A stretch of 64,000 nt of DNA from an uncultured Bacteroidales bacterium (GTDB lineage Bacteria; Bacteroidota; Bacteroidia; Bacteroidales; Paludibacteraceae), in assembly GCA_902800215.1 (NCBI GenBank), contig CADCDS010000002.1:1-64000 (forward strand), read 5' to 3'. The notes beneath the pieces are model-generated. The model saw only the letters and a program-made list of their open reading frames with translations. It did not search any database and was not told the DNA's origin. This document shows positions 18,034 through 26,279 of the stretch, piece after piece. Made by a program: the position numbers and the translations under genes. The stretch's first letter is position 1; each line of letters begins with the position of its first letter.

Positions 18034-18063
18034 AGAGATGCCCGATCGGACATCTCTTTTTCT
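18034..18063. terminator. Bidirectional terminator between converging genes
   Basis: AGAGATG and CATCTCT form a 7-bp stem with an inner CCGATCGG, followed by TTTTTC on the plus strand and TTTT on the minus strand. It separates the NlpC/P60 gene from gap. Confidence 0.75.
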
Positions 18064-18093
18064 TTAGCCATTTGCCTTCCGGCCTTTCGCCAT
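18063..18093. repeat. Heptad-like repeat downstream of gap
   Basis: TTAGCCA/TTTGCCT/TCCGGCC/TTTCGCC units spaced about 7 nt apart, between the terminator and the gap stop codon. Confidence 0.45.
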
Positions 18094-18095
18094 TA

Positions 18096-19133
18096 TTACT
18101 TGAGCTCTGCCAAGTACTTGATGGTGCGAACCATCTGGCTGGTGTAGCTGTTCTCATTGTCGTACCAGCTAACAACCTGTACCTGATAAGTCTCCTCGTC
18201 GATCTTAGCAACCATGGTCTGGGTAGCATCGAAGAGCGAACCGAACTTCATACCGATAACGTCGCTCGATACGATCTCATCCTCGGTGTAACCGAAGCTC
18301 TCGGTAGCAGCAGCCTTCATAGCAGCGTTGATACCCTCTTTCGTGATGTCTTTACCCTTAACAACAGCCACCAGGATAGTGGTAGAACCGGTCGGAGTCG
18401 GAACGCGTTGTGCGCTACCGATCAGCTTACCGTTCAGTTCCGGAATAACGAGACCGATAGCCTTAGCAGCACCGGTGCTGTTCGGAACGATGTTCTGCGC
18501 ACCTGCACGGCTACGACGGAGGTCACCCTTACGTTGCGGACCATCCAGAATCATCTGGTCGCCGGTGTAAGCGTGAATCGTGCTCATGATACCGCTCTGG
18601 ATCGGAGCGTATTTGTGCAGAGCAGCTGCCATCGGAGCGAGACAGTTGGTTGTACAAGAAGCAGCGGAGATAACCTTATCTGCCGGAGTCAGGGTCTTGT
18701 GGTTTACGTTGTAAACGATGGTCGGAAGATCGTTACCTGCCGGAGCGGAGATAACCACTTTCTTAGCACCTGCCTGGATGTGAGCCTCAGCTTCCAGAAC
18801 TACATCGATACCGAGTTTGCCCCAAGGCAGCTCAGCTGCGTTCGGCATAGCGTAGATAGTGATCTCCTTGCCGTCAACGATGATCGAACCCGGAACGAGA
18901 ACGGTCTTGCCATCCTCAGCGAGTTGAGCGTCTTTGTAAGCTACAGTGTGCTTGCCCTCACCGAACTTGCCTGCGAAACCACCCTGAGCGGTGTCGTATT
19001 TCAGAAGGTGAGCCAACATCTTCGGGCTGGTCAAGTCGTTGATTGCAACTACCTCATAACCCTCAGCTTCGAACATCTGACGGAAAGCCAGACGACCAAT
19101 ACGGCCAAAGCCGTTAATTGCTACTTTTGTCAT
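18096..19133 (-). CDS. gap: Glyceraldehyde-3-phosphate dehydrogenase with a shortened NAD-binding segment
   Basis: The 345-residue glycolytic enzyme has the Rossmann start [14 protein letters not shown], catalytic C160 in [12 protein letters not shown], and the TIHAYTGDQ histidine, [10 protein letters not shown] and [13 protein letters not shown] motifs. It is odd in one place. After IDVVLE at 109-114 the protein goes straight to [11 protein letters not shown], and the roughly ten-residue (S/C)TGFFT...K segment found in the family is absent in frame. That segment normally contacts the NAD adenosine. The deletion could be genuine or a sequencing or assembly artefact. The promoter is at 19188-19219. 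Confidence 0.9.
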   Translation of the reverse strand: MTKVAINGFGRIGRLAFRQMFEAEGYEVVAINDLTSPKMLAHLLKYDTAQGGFAGKFGEGKHTVAYKDAQLAEDGKTVLVPGSIIVDGKEITIYAMPNAAELPWGKLGIDVVLEAEAHIQAGAKKVVISAPAGNDLPTIVYNVNHKTLTPADKVISAASCTTNCLAPMAAALHKYAPIQSGIMSTIHAYTGDQMILDGPQRKGDLRRSRAGAQNIVPNSTGAAKAIGLVIPELNGKLIGSAQRVPTPTGSTTILVAVVKGKDITKEGINAAMKAAATESFGYTEDEIVSSDVIGMKFGSLFDATQTMVAKIDEETYQVQVVSWYDNENSYTSQMVRTIKYLAELK

Positions 19134-19187
19134 AGTGTGTAAAAATTTTAGTTATTTGTGTATAAATTGTTTTTTCAATTGCGACTG

Positions 19188-19219
19188 CAAAGTTACTATA
19201 TTTTTTTGATATACGAAAA
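19188..19219 (-). promoter_or_regulatory. Promoter of gap
   Basis: On the minus strand TTTCGTATATC is followed, 20 bp after the TTT, by TAACTTTGC. This is the only one of the set with TTT instead of TTG at -33. Confidence 0.7.
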
Positions 19220-19258
19220 TAATTCGTATAAAAAATTAATTTTTGCAATCTTTTTTTA

Positions 19259-19699
19259 TCATTTTCGGCCAAAATCAGCAGGAATCTCACCCCAAGCCTT
19301 GGTGTCCCACTTGTAGATGGGGGTTGTCCAGGTGTTATCGTGCAACCACATCTCCGCCTTTCGTACCATCATAAACAGGTCCTGATTCTCCATCGTCCAC
19401 TCCATCTTGGTCTTGCACCGTTTCTGTCGCACCCATGCCAGCGCGGTCACGCTATCCGTGTAAATCACCCACGGTAAGTTATATTTCTTGATATACGCCA
19501 GTCCCAGCACCAGCCCAAGAAACTCACCGATGTTATTCGTGCCCTGCTTGAACGGTCCACGGTGAAAGACCTCCGTACCGGTGTCCGCAATGACACCTCG
19601 GAACTCCATCACACCCGGATTACCGCTACAAGCTGCATCCACTGCCAAGGCGGGTAATATGGGTTTAGCACCTGTCTGGGAATTCGCCATATTCTTCAA
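19259..19699 (-). CDS. Ribonuclease H-like protein
   Basis: The 146-residue RNase H-fold protein has the acidic active-site residues D21 (VDAACSGNPG), E59 (NNIGEFLGL), D82 (IYTDSVTA) and D142 (EIPADFGRK). It is likely to cleave RNA in RNA-DNA hybrids. The alternative start three codons in (MANSQTG, 19690) is equally possible. The start overlaps the end of the DUF2461 gene by 26-35 nt, so the pair is probably translated from one message. Confidence 0.88.
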   Translation of the reverse strand: MKNMANSQTGAKPILPALAVDAACSGNPGVMEFRGVIADTGTEVFHRGPFKQGTNNIGEFLGLVLGLAYIKKYNLPWVIYTDSVTALAWVRQKRCKTKMEWTMENQDLFMMVRKAEMWLHDNTWTTPIYKWDTKAWGEIPADFGRK

Positions 19700-20375
19700 A
19701 CGTATAATTCAAAAAATCATTCATCGGCTTTGCCGCCCTTGCGATCTCCACGATCCGGTCAATGAAATCCGGTGCACTCACTTGCGCGTCCGTCAATGGG
19801 GTAGAGAAGGTGAAATCCTTGTGTTTTAACCAATCGGCATGCACAAACTCCGGATCAAAACCTGCCGGCACTTTCTTAAGTACACCCCAATAGGAATCAA
19901 AATCCTGTTGGAAATACCGCTGCCACTCTGGCGTTGCCATGATTGCTTCCACTTCCTCGTAGTTCGCTTCTATCTCCTTGCGTAATGCTGTCAGTAACTC
20001 CTTACTCGGTTCCCAGATACCACCGGCAAACATACATTGTCCCGGTTGGATATGCATGTAATAACCGCCACGAAGCGATTTGCGTCCCCAGGTCTTCGGT
20101 TGACCGGGTGCACCGACGGCAGGAAAACAACCGAACCAGTTCTTGTACGGATCTTTGTTCTTCGAAAAGCGCACATCGCGGTAGATCCGCCAGATGCAGT
20201 CTTTGGGTTGCAGCACCGCCAGTTCCGGATCGATCTCCGATAAGCGACGGATATACTGGTCGCAAACCTCAACGAACCGTGCGTAGCACCGTTGGTACCA
20301 TTCCTTGTGTTCAGCAAACCACTCTCGGTTATTGTTTGCTGACAGTTCGGCCAGAAAATCTAAAACTTCTTTCAT
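19665..20375 (-). CDS. DUF2461 domain-containing protein
   Basis: The 236-residue protein matches the DUF2461 family (TIGR02453): NNNREWFAEHK at about 14-24, then IYRDVRFSKNKDPYKNWFG at about 64-82 and GGYYMHIQPGQCMFAGGIW at about 102-120. The function is unknown. Its start codon lies only 7 nt from the 3' end of the tRNA-Arg gene, so tRNA processing would release a nearly leaderless message. Confidence 0.88.
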   Translation of the reverse strand: MKEVLDFLAELSANNNREWFAEHKEWYQRCYARFVEVCDQYIRRLSEIDPELAVLQPKDCIWRIYRDVRFSKNKDPYKNWFGCFPAVGAPGQPKTWGRKSLRGGYYMHIQPGQCMFAGGIWEPSKELLTALRKEIEANYEEVEAIMATPEWQRYFQQDFDSYWGVLKKVPAGFDPEFVHADWLKHKDFTFSTPLTDAQVSAPDFIDRIVEIARAAKPMNDFLNYTFEEYGEFPDRC

Positions 20376-20382
20376 GTGCTTG

Positions 20383-20454
20383 TAGTCCCTTTGGGAATCG
20401 AACCCAAATCTGAGCTTTAGGAGAGCCCTGTTCTATCCATTGAACTAAGAGACC
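20383..20454 (-). tRNA. tRNA-Arg (anticodon CCT)
   Basis: A 72-nt cloverleaf on the minus strand. The acceptor is GGTCTCT paired with AGGGACT (one G-T pair), the D stem GTTC/GAAC, the anticodon arm GGGCT-CTCCTAA-AGCTC with CCT, and the T arm TTGGG-TTCGATT-CCCAA. CCA is not encoded. It is 7 nt upstream of the DUF2461 gene and close behind rfbD. Confidence 0.93.
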
Positions 20455-20458
20455 CTAA

Positions 20459-20492
20459 CAGTTTAACGGTTTAACAGTTTAACAATTTAACA
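20459..20492. repeat. Octad repeat at the rfbD stop codon
   Basis: Four 8-nt units of the form (A/G)GTTTAAC or AATTTAAC. They span the end of rfbD and encode its last few residues. Confidence 0.65.
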
Positions 20493-21316
20493 CAGCGTTT
20501 CAATCCGTCCAGCCAATACGGTATCTCCACATTAAACGTCTTTTTGAATTTCGACTTATCCAATACGCTGTAGTGCGGCCGGGGTGTTTTGTATTGATAT
20601 TCTTCCGATAAAATCGGGGAAACCTGGCAATTTTTAATTCCGGCTAACTCATGGATAGCGATGGTGAAATCGAACCAGGAGCAGACACCTTCGTTGGTAA
20701 AATGATAGATACCCGGATGCCACATCGGACACTCGATGACGGTGAAGATCGCTGCCGCCAGATCGGCAGCATAAGTGGGAGTGCCTATCTGGTCAAAAAC
20801 TACACCCAATTTCTCTTTTTCTTTACCCAAACGGATCATCGTCTTCACGAAGTTATTTCCGTATTCGGAGTATAACCAAGCCGTCCGTAAAATCACCGCT
20901 TCAGGGCAGACTGCCAACAGTCGTTTTTCTCCTTCGTATTTTGTGCGTCCGTAAGCGGTGCGTGGTGCAACAGGATCCGACTCTTTGCACGGCAGATGTT
21001 CGTCACCGGAGAAGACATAGTCGGTGGATACATGAATCACTTTCGTTCCCTGACTGCCTAAGATGGCTACAGCCTCAGCATTGATCTTCATCGCTGTTGC
21101 TTCGTCCTCTTCGGCTTTATCTACATTCGTATAGGCAGCACAGTTCACAATCAGATCGATGGCATTTGCTTCCACAAAAGCGGACACCGCCACTTTATCG
21201 CAGATATCCAGTTCTGCGATGTCCGTGAAGAAATACGTATGTTTGGGATGCAGCGCACTCAGTACCCGCATCTCGTTTCCCAACTGTCCGTTTGCACCTG
21301 TGATTAAAATATTCAT
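20471..21316 (-). CDS. rfbD: dTDP-4-dehydrorhamnose reductase
   Basis: The 281-residue extended-type SDR reduces dTDP-4-keto-L-rhamnose to dTDP-L-rhamnose. The glycine-rich NADP-binding motif is ITGANGQLG at 5-13, followed by HVSTDYVFSG at 95-104 and the Y122-xxx-K126 catalytic pair in AYGRTKYEGE. It begins 1 nt after rfbC ends. The last codons consist of octad repeats. The rfbA and rfbB partners are not in this window. Confidence 0.92.
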   Translation of the reverse strand: MNILITGANGQLGNEMRVLSALHPKHTYFFTDIAELDICDKVAVSAFVEANAIDLIVNCAAYTNVDKAEEDEATAMKINAEAVAILGSQGTKVIHVSTDYVFSGDEHLPCKESDPVAPRTAYGRTKYEGEKRLLAVCPEAVILRTAWLYSEYGNNFVKTMIRLGKEKEKLGVVFDQIGTPTYAADLAAAIFTVIECPMWHPGIYHFTNEGVCSWFDFTIAIHELAGIKNCQVSPILSEEYQYKTPRPHYSVLDKSKFKKTFNVEIPYWLDGLKRCVKLLNC

Positions 21317-21317
21317 A

Positions 21318-21866
21318 TCAGAATGGATTATCCAAATCTTTCAATAAGGGATGTTTGGTATCTTTTTCACTGATGATCCGCAGTTCCTCAGGAATCTGCC
21401 AATCGATACCTAAATCCGGGTCATTCAATAGAATCCCACCATCCGCTTCAGGATGATAGAGATTATCGCATTTGTAGGTGAAAATAGCTTGCTCACTGAG
21501 CACCGAGAACCCATGTGCAAAGCCGCGTGGAATAAAGAACTGCCGTTTGTTGTCTTCGCTCAACTCTACGCCATACCATTTTCCGTATGTCGGACTGTTC
21601 TTGCGCAGATCAACCGCTACATCCAGCACCCGGCCTACCGTACAGCACACCAGTTTCGCTTGGGTGAAAGGTGGTCTCTGAAAATGCAGACCACGCACGA
21701 CACCATAACTCGAACAACTCTGATTATCCTGCACAAACTGCGCTTCAATACCTGCCGCACGGTACCGCTCCTCGTTATAGGTCTCCACAAAATAGCCGCG
21801 TGCATCGGTGTACACTTTCGGCTCAATAACCAGCAGTCCTTCAATCGGTGTTTTGATGATTTCCAT
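21318..21866 (-). CDS. rfbC: dTDP-4-dehydrorhamnose 3,5-epimerase
   Basis: The 182-residue cupin-fold epimerase starts MEIIKTPIEGLLVIEPKV. It contains GVVRGLHFQRPPFTQAKLV, with the conserved catalytic-site histidine, and VVDLRKNSPTYGKW and FIPRGFAHGFSVLS, typical of RmlC. It precedes rfbD in a two-gene rhamnose operon with a clear promoter at 21889-21920. Confidence 0.94.
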   Translation of the reverse strand: MEIIKTPIEGLLVIEPKVYTDARGYFVETYNEERYRAAGIEAQFVQDNQSCSSYGVVRGLHFQRPPFTQAKLVCCTVGRVLDVAVDLRKNSPTYGKWYGVELSEDNKRQFFIPRGFAHGFSVLSEQAIFTYKCDNLYHPEADGGILLNDPDLGIDWQIPEELRIISEKDTKHPLLKDLDNPF

Positions 21867-21888
21867 ATGCGTTATTCAAAAAAGCATG

Positions 21889-21920
21889 CAAAGGTACTGC
21901 TTTTTTTTGACATATGCAAA
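21889..21920 (-). promoter_or_regulatory. Promoter of rfbC-rfbD
   Basis: On the minus strand TTGCATATGTC is followed, 20 bp after TTG, by TACCTTTGC. It overlaps the end of the recX gap region. Confidence 0.75.
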
Positions 21921-21921
21921 T

Positions 21922-22356
21922 TTATTTGCAAAATTTCTTTATTTCGTCATAGGTAAAACCCCGTTGCAGCAAAAATCGAAGCCGTTTTTCTTCCGAATCA
22001 GACTTGCGCTGTTGGAAGAGTGATTGCAGATTCAATTTATACTGTTTTTCGTCGATTTCATCGAGACTTTTGCGTATTTCCGATTCGGGTAAATCGAGTG
22101 CCCGCAATCCCGCTTGAATCTTAATCCGTCCCCAACTCTGGTATGCCACCTTATCATGCACGTACGCATGGCAAAAACGGGCATCGTTTAAGAAGTCATT
22201 CTTATACAGATTTTCCACGATTTCATCGGAAATTTCTGCAGGTGCAGCCCACTCATATAACTTGCGTCTTACGTCCGCTGCACAGTGCTCCGATTTAGCG
22301 CAATAGGCTTCGCATTTATCCAACCATTCGGCCTTCGATAATTCTCGGTTTTCCAT
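21922..22356 (-). CDS. recX: Regulatory protein RecX
   Basis: The 144-residue all-helical protein is built from three-helix RecX modules (CAKSEHCAADVRRKLYEW, LYKNDFLNDARFCHAYVHDK, ALDLPESEIRKSLDEID). RecX inhibits or modulates RecA filaments. The start overlaps the end of prmC by 41 nt, indicating coupling. recA is not in this window. Confidence 0.85.
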   Translation of the reverse strand: MENRELSKAEWLDKCEAYCAKSEHCAADVRRKLYEWAAPAEISDEIVENLYKNDFLNDARFCHAYVHDKVAYQSWGRIKIQAGLRALDLPESEIRKSLDEIDEKQYKLNLQSLFQQRKSDSEEKRLRFLLQRGFTYDEIKKFCK

Positions 22357-23140
22357 AGATGTCCTTTGTGATGATAATATCGGTATATCCGTTTTCTTGC
22401 AGCAAGGTTTTCATCTCTTGCGCAAAAGCTTCATTGATCTCAAAGAATAGATATGTTCCATGCAGACTCGCAATGCGGCGGTAAAAACGTAACGGATCAT
22501 CATCCGGAACAAACAATGCGGAGGCCGGTTCATATTCCAAAACATTCGGTCTCATCGAGACTTTTTCGCTTTCACGGATATACGGAGGGTTACTAACAAC
22601 TAAGTCGTATTGAAGATTGAAGATTGCAGATTGAAGATTAAAAATATCGGCCACTTGGAAGTTAACCTCCACACCGTTTCGTTTCGCATTCTCTTTCGCT
22701 ACTTCAATCGCTTCTGCGGATATATCGATGCCTGTTACGTCCCAATCCGGATGCTTCTTCTTCAATGCAATCGCGATGCACCCGCTTCCTGTTCCGATAT
22801 CAAGAACTCGACAATTTGAAATTTGAAATTTAAAACTTGAAATTTTTTCTACTAACTCAGCGGTTTCCGGACGGGGAATAAGGGTTGCAGGAGTGACTTT
22901 TAAATCGAGTCCGTACCATAAAGTGTGACCAAAAATGTACTGAATCGGCTCAAAATGCAATAATCTGTCCATAAAAACTTGCAAATTTGAAAAATTTGTA
23001 GTATCTTTGCACCCGATTTGAAGTTGCGTGCGACTCAGACCCGTGGTCTCTTCCGCCAACCACCATGCCAAAGCTTCCGCTTCATCCTCTGGATAAGCGG
23101 CTTGTAATTGCAGGGCTATGTCACGTATTTTTTGAATCAC
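22316..23140 (-). CDS. prmC: Peptide chain release factor N5-glutamine methyltransferase
   Basis: The 274-residue SAM-dependent enzyme methylates the GGQ glutamine of RF1/RF2. An N-terminal helical domain is followed by the methyltransferase fold with VLDIGTGSGCIAIAL and the catalytic NPPY motif in DLVVSNPPYIRES. It starts with GTG at 23140, only 4 nt past the -7 box, so the mRNA is likely leaderless. Two in-frame heptad-repeat inserts lie in surface loops: SSFKFQISN before the SAM motif and FNLQSAIFNLQ before NPPY. Confidence 0.92.
   Translation of the reverse strand: MIQKIRDIALQLQAAYPEDEAEALAWWLAEETTGLSRTQLQIGCKDTTNFSNLQVFMDRLLHFEPIQYIFGHTLWYGLDLKVTPATLIPRPETAELVEKISSFKFQISNCRVLDIGTGSGCIAIALKKKHPDWDVTGIDISAEAIEVAKENAKRNGVEVNFQVADIFNLQSAIFNLQYDLVVSNPPYIRESEKVSMRPNVLEYEPASALFVPDDDPLRFYRRIASLHGTYLFFEINEAFAQEMKTLLQENGYTDIIITKDIYGKPRIIEGRMVG
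22609..22644. repeat. Heptad repeat inside prmC
   Basis: TTGAAGA units repeating every 7 nt, in frame, encoding IFNLQSAIFNLQ just before the NPPY motif. Confidence 0.7.
22811..22849. repeat. Second heptad repeat inside prmC
   Basis: AATTTGA/AATTTGA/AATTTAA/AACTTGA units, in frame, encoding SSFKFQISN ahead of the SAM-binding motif. Confidence 0.7.
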
Positions 23141-23144
23141 GCTG

Positions 23145-23176
23145 CAAAGATAGTAAAAAAAAATGGAATACGCAAA
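23145..23176 (-). promoter_or_regulatory. Promoter of prmC-recX
   Basis: On the minus strand TTGCGTATTCC is followed, 20 bp after TTG, by TATCTTTGC. It overlaps the ribD start codon on the other strand. Confidence 0.75.
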
Positions 23177-24206
23177 TTATATTGCATATTGTATCAAAAT
23201 CGCTCAAAAAGGGCAGTATTTTGTGGCACCGAACCCCATGGTTGGTGCAGTTTTGGTGCGTAATTCCGATGGAGCGATCTTAGCAGAAGGTTTTCACGAA
23301 CGATACGGCGAAGGACATGCGGAAGTGAACTGCTTTAAGCATTGGGAAGAAACAATCACCAATCACCAATCACCAATCACCAATCTCAAAGACTGCACGT
23401 TATTCGTCAGTCTCGAGCCCTGTTCCCATTATGGCAAGACCCCTCCTTGTGCGAAGTTGATTATCGAAAAAGGTGTTGGCCGAGTGGTGGTAGGCATGTT
23501 AGATCCGAATCCGCTGGTAGCAGGAAAGGGTATACAGATGCTTCGTGATGCCGGCATCGAGGTGATTGTGGGTGTGATGGAAGAGCAATGCCGGGAACTC
23601 AATAAACGGTTCTTGTGCCTGCACGAGAAACATCGTCCGTATGTGATTCTCAAATGGGCACAGACTGCTGACGGTTTCATCGATAAGAAACGTCAATTAC
23701 CAATTACCAATCACCAATTACCAATCAAGTCTGCCTTGGCTATCTCCACACCGGAGACGAAGAAAATCGTGCATAAAATGCGTGCCGAGAACATGGCGAT
23801 TATGGTGGGAACGAATACGGTGCTGCTGGATAATCCGCGTCTGCTGAACACCCATTGGGAAGGAAGAAACCCCATTCGGGTGACCTTGGATCGCCACAAC
23901 CGAATCCCTTCCGATGCCCGGATTTTCTCCGATGACTCCGAGACAATTGTCTATCGGGAGCGTACCGATTGGCCGTTCATCCTCTCCGATTTGGCGAAAC
24001 GCAATATCCACTCGATATTGGTGGAAGGCGGAACCACCCTTTTGGCACATATTTTGCAAACAGGATTGTGGGATGAGATCCATGTGGAAATAGCCCCGGA
24101 ACTAACGATCGGCGATGGTGTGCCGGCACCGAAGATCGATTTACCCGATGATTATGAGACCGTGGACGGTCATAAACTGTATACGATAAAAAACAAAACA
24201 ATATGA
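23163..24206 (+). CDS. ribD: Bifunctional riboflavin deaminase/reductase
   Basis: The 347-residue enzyme carries out two steps of riboflavin synthesis. The N-terminal deaminase has the zinc motifs HAEVN and EPCSHYGKTPPC (about 52-98). The C-terminal reductase has LKWAQTADGFID and ILVEGGTTLLAHIL. Two heptad-repeat inserts translate in frame: TITNHQSPITN between the zinc motifs and QLPITNHQLPIK in the reductase. Its end overlaps the thioredoxin gene by 4 nt (ATGA). No separate promoter was found. Confidence 0.93.
   Translation: MEYANYIAYCIKIAQKGQYFVAPNPMVGAVLVRNSDGAILAEGFHERYGEGHAEVNCFKHWEETITNHQSPITNLKDCTLFVSLEPCSHYGKTPPCAKLIIEKGVGRVVVGMLDPNPLVAGKGIQMLRDAGIEVIVGVMEEQCRELNKRFLCLHEKHRPYVILKWAQTADGFIDKKRQLPITNHQLPIKSALAISTPETKKIVHKMRAENMAIMVGTNTVLLDNPRLLNTHWEGRNPIRVTLDRHNRIPSDARIFSDDSETIVYRERTDWPFILSDLAKRNIHSILVEGGTTLLAHILQTGLWDEIHVEIAPELTIGDGVPAPKIDLPDDYETVDGHKLYTIKNKTI
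23352..23388. repeat. Heptad repeat inside ribD (deaminase domain)
   Basis: Five consecutive CAATCAC-like 7-nt units in frame, encoding TITNHQSPITN. Confidence 0.8.
23693..23727. repeat. Second heptad repeat inside ribD (reductase domain)
   Basis: Alternating CAATTAC and CAATCAC 7-nt units in frame, encoding QLPITNHQLPI. Confidence 0.8.
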
Positions 24207-24625
24207 AAAAGTTATTTGTTACCATTCTGTTTGGTCTGCTGCTGGTTGTTCCGAGCATGGCGCAGAATGTGAAAGAGATTAGCGGAGAGATCTTCCGTGA
24301 ACGCGTTTTTGACTATAAGTCTGACGAAGGTTGGGCGTTTAAAGGCGAGCGTGCTTGCCTGGTGGATTTTTCTACCAGTTGGTGCGGTTGGTGCAAACGG
24401 CAGGAACCGATTTTTGACGCATTAGCCAAAGAGTTCAAAGGCCAGATCGATTTCTACAAGATCGATTGTGAGAAGAACCCGGATCTGGCGTATGTGTTAG
24501 GTATCAATTCCTACCCGACGATTCTGCTGATCCGTGCTGACGGCAAACCGCTGATGTTAAAAGGTTATCGGGAGAAAGATGCGTGGAAGGAGATCTTTGA
24601 CGAGTTTTTCTTTGAATTGAAATAA
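24203..24625 (+). CDS. Exported thioredoxin-family protein
   Basis: The 140-residue protein has a cleavable signal peptide (MKKLFVTILFGLLLVVPSMAQ) and a thioredoxin fold with the CGWC redox motif at 61-64 and the cis-proline segment INSYPTILLI. It is expected in the periplasm as a disulfide reductase or isomerase. It overlaps ribD by 4 nt and is followed 9 nt later by the antiporter gene, so the three are one transcription unit. Confidence 0.9.
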   Translation: MKKLFVTILFGLLLVVPSMAQNVKEISGEIFRERVFDYKSDEGWAFKGERACLVDFSTSWCGWCKRQEPIFDALAKEFKGQIDFYKIDCEKNPDLAYVLGINSYPTILLIRADGKPLMLKGYREKDAWKEIFDEFFFELK

Positions 24626-24634
24626 AACCGTCCG

Positions 24635-26248
24635 ATGCAAGTAGAATTAGTTCTTTTAGTTCTTTCGCTGCTTTTCTTCGTCAGTATTTTTGCCGATAAG
24701 ATCGGATATAAATACGGAGTACCGGCCTTACTGCTGTTTTTGGCAGTAGGTATGTTCTTCGGTTCCCACGGCATGTCCTCCCTGTTAGGCACCAAAGGGA
24801 TCGAGATAGAAACCGGAAACGCACAGGCCATCAGTACCTTGGCGATGTGTATCATCCTGTTTACCGGTGGTATGGAGACGCGTTTAAGCGACATCAAATC
24901 GGTGTTGGCACCCGGTGTCACTTTGGCCACGTTGGGCGTGCTCATCACCTGCGTGGTGACGGGTCTGATCATCTACGTCATCTTCGGTTGGATCAGTGCG
25001 GTGTACAGTGTCTCGATCTGGTTGGCACTCCTCATGGCTGCCACGATGTCCAGTACCGACAGTGCCAGCGTCTTCTCCATCTTGCGAACCAACGGGATTG
25101 GCCTCAAACATAACCTGCGACCGCTGTTGGAATTGGAATCCGGTGCCAATGACCCCATGGCCTATGTTCTCACCAGCACCCTGATCGGTGTGGTGGTAAG
25201 TCTGGAAGGGAATGGCGGTGAAGGCACGGTGACGGCGCTACCGATCATCCAGAATATCGTGATCCAGTTGGTGATGGGAACGGTGTTGGGCCTGGCGTTC
25301 GGTGAAGGTCTGGTACAGTTGATGCGCCGTGTGAAGTTAGGCAATGAGTCGCTGTACCCGATCATGGTGCTGACGGCGTGTATCTTCATCTTCTCTGTGA
25401 CCTATTACTTACAAGGAAACACATACTTGGCGGTATATGTAGGCGGTTTGATTATCGGAAACAATAAGTTCACCCGGAAGCAGCAGACGCGTTCGTTCTT
25501 CAACGGCTTGACCTGGTTAAGTCAGTTGGTGATGTTCTTGATGTTAGGTCTGATGGTGGAACCGACCCGTCTGTTGGATTACCACGTTTGGTTGCCTTGT
25601 ATCATCATCAGTATTGTCATGATCTGCATCTCCCGTCCGGTGGCGGTATGGCTCTGTATGTTGCCTTTCCGCAAGTATCGCCAACGCGATAAGATCATGC
25701 TCAGTTGGGTAGGATTACGCGGTGCTGTACCCATCATCTTCGCTATCATGTGTAAGGCCAACGGTGTGCCGGGTGCCGATATGATTTTTGACATCGTGTT
25801 CTTGTGCACGATCGTTTCGCTCTTAGCGCAAGGTACCACTTTGACGGTGGTGGCTAAGAAACTGAAACTGAACGAAGCTCGTGAAGAAGAGCGGTCTTTG
25901 GAACATTTCGACATGGACTTACCCGAAGAGATCCAATCCTCGGCACGGGAAGTGGAAGTGTCGGCAGATATGATAGAGAACGGAAACACCTTGAGGGAGA
26001 TCAAGATCCCGCCGCGTACGCTGATCATCATGGTGCGCAGAGGAGAAGACTTCTTCGTCCCGACAGGTGCCAGTTCGTTGGCGGTAGGAGACCAACTGCT
26101 CGTCATCAGTGACAAAGATGCGGAAGCAACCTACCAACAGATGACCAATGAGGCGGAAGAAGAAGCGTTATGGCGTGCCGAGATGCGTCGCAATGCCCGG
26201 GAACGCTTTAACCGAATAACCGCTTGGATGCATAAAAATAAAGAATAA
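24635..26248 (+). CDS. Potassium/proton antiporter-type CPA1 exchanger with TrkA-C domain
   Basis: The 537-residue inner-membrane protein has about 12 hydrophobic segments over residues 1-400 and the Na+/H+ exchanger signature ESGANDPMAYVL (about 168-179). The C-terminal cytoplasmic part (from about 450: LREIKIPPRTLIIMVRRGEDFFVPTGASSLAVGDQLLVIS) is a TrkA-C/RCK_C-like ligand-binding domain, as in NhaP2/CvrA. It probably exchanges K+ or Na+ for H+; the ion cannot be told from sequence alone. Confidence 0.87.
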   Translation: MQVELVLLVLSLLFFVSIFADKIGYKYGVPALLLFLAVGMFFGSHGMSSLLGTKGIEIETGNAQAISTLAMCIILFTGGMETRLSDIKSVLAPGVTLATLGVLITCVVTGLIIYVIFGWISAVYSVSIWLALLMAATMSSTDSASVFSILRTNGIGLKHNLRPLLELESGANDPMAYVLTSTLIGVVVSLEGNGGEGTVTALPIIQNIVIQLVMGTVLGLAFGEGLVQLMRRVKLGNESLYPIMVLTACIFIFSVTYYLQGNTYLAVYVGGLIIGNNKFTRKQQTRSFFNGLTWLSQLVMFLMLGLMVEPTRLLDYHVWLPCIIISIVMICISRPVAVWLCMLPFRKYRQRDKIMLSWVGLRGAVPIIFAIMCKANGVPGADMIFDIVFLCTIVSLLAQGTTLTVVAKKLKLNEAREEERSLEHFDMDLPEEIQSSAREVEVSADMIENGNTLREIKIPPRTLIIMVRRGEDFFVPTGASSLAVGDQLLVISDKDAEATYQQMTNEAEEEALWRAEMRRNARERFNRITAWMHKNKE

Positions 26249-26279
26249 ATCATAAATTTGAAATCATAAATTTGAAATG
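26246..26279. repeat. Heptad repeat between antiporter and SDR genes
   Basis: AAATCAT/AAATTTG units repeated twice with 7-nt periodicity. They fill the gap, which is nearly identical to that before nagB (7127-7160). Confidence 0.7.

Noticed and set aside
18072..19142. 356-codon open frame opposite gap
   Set aside because: Antisense shadow of a certain gene, with no promoter or domain.
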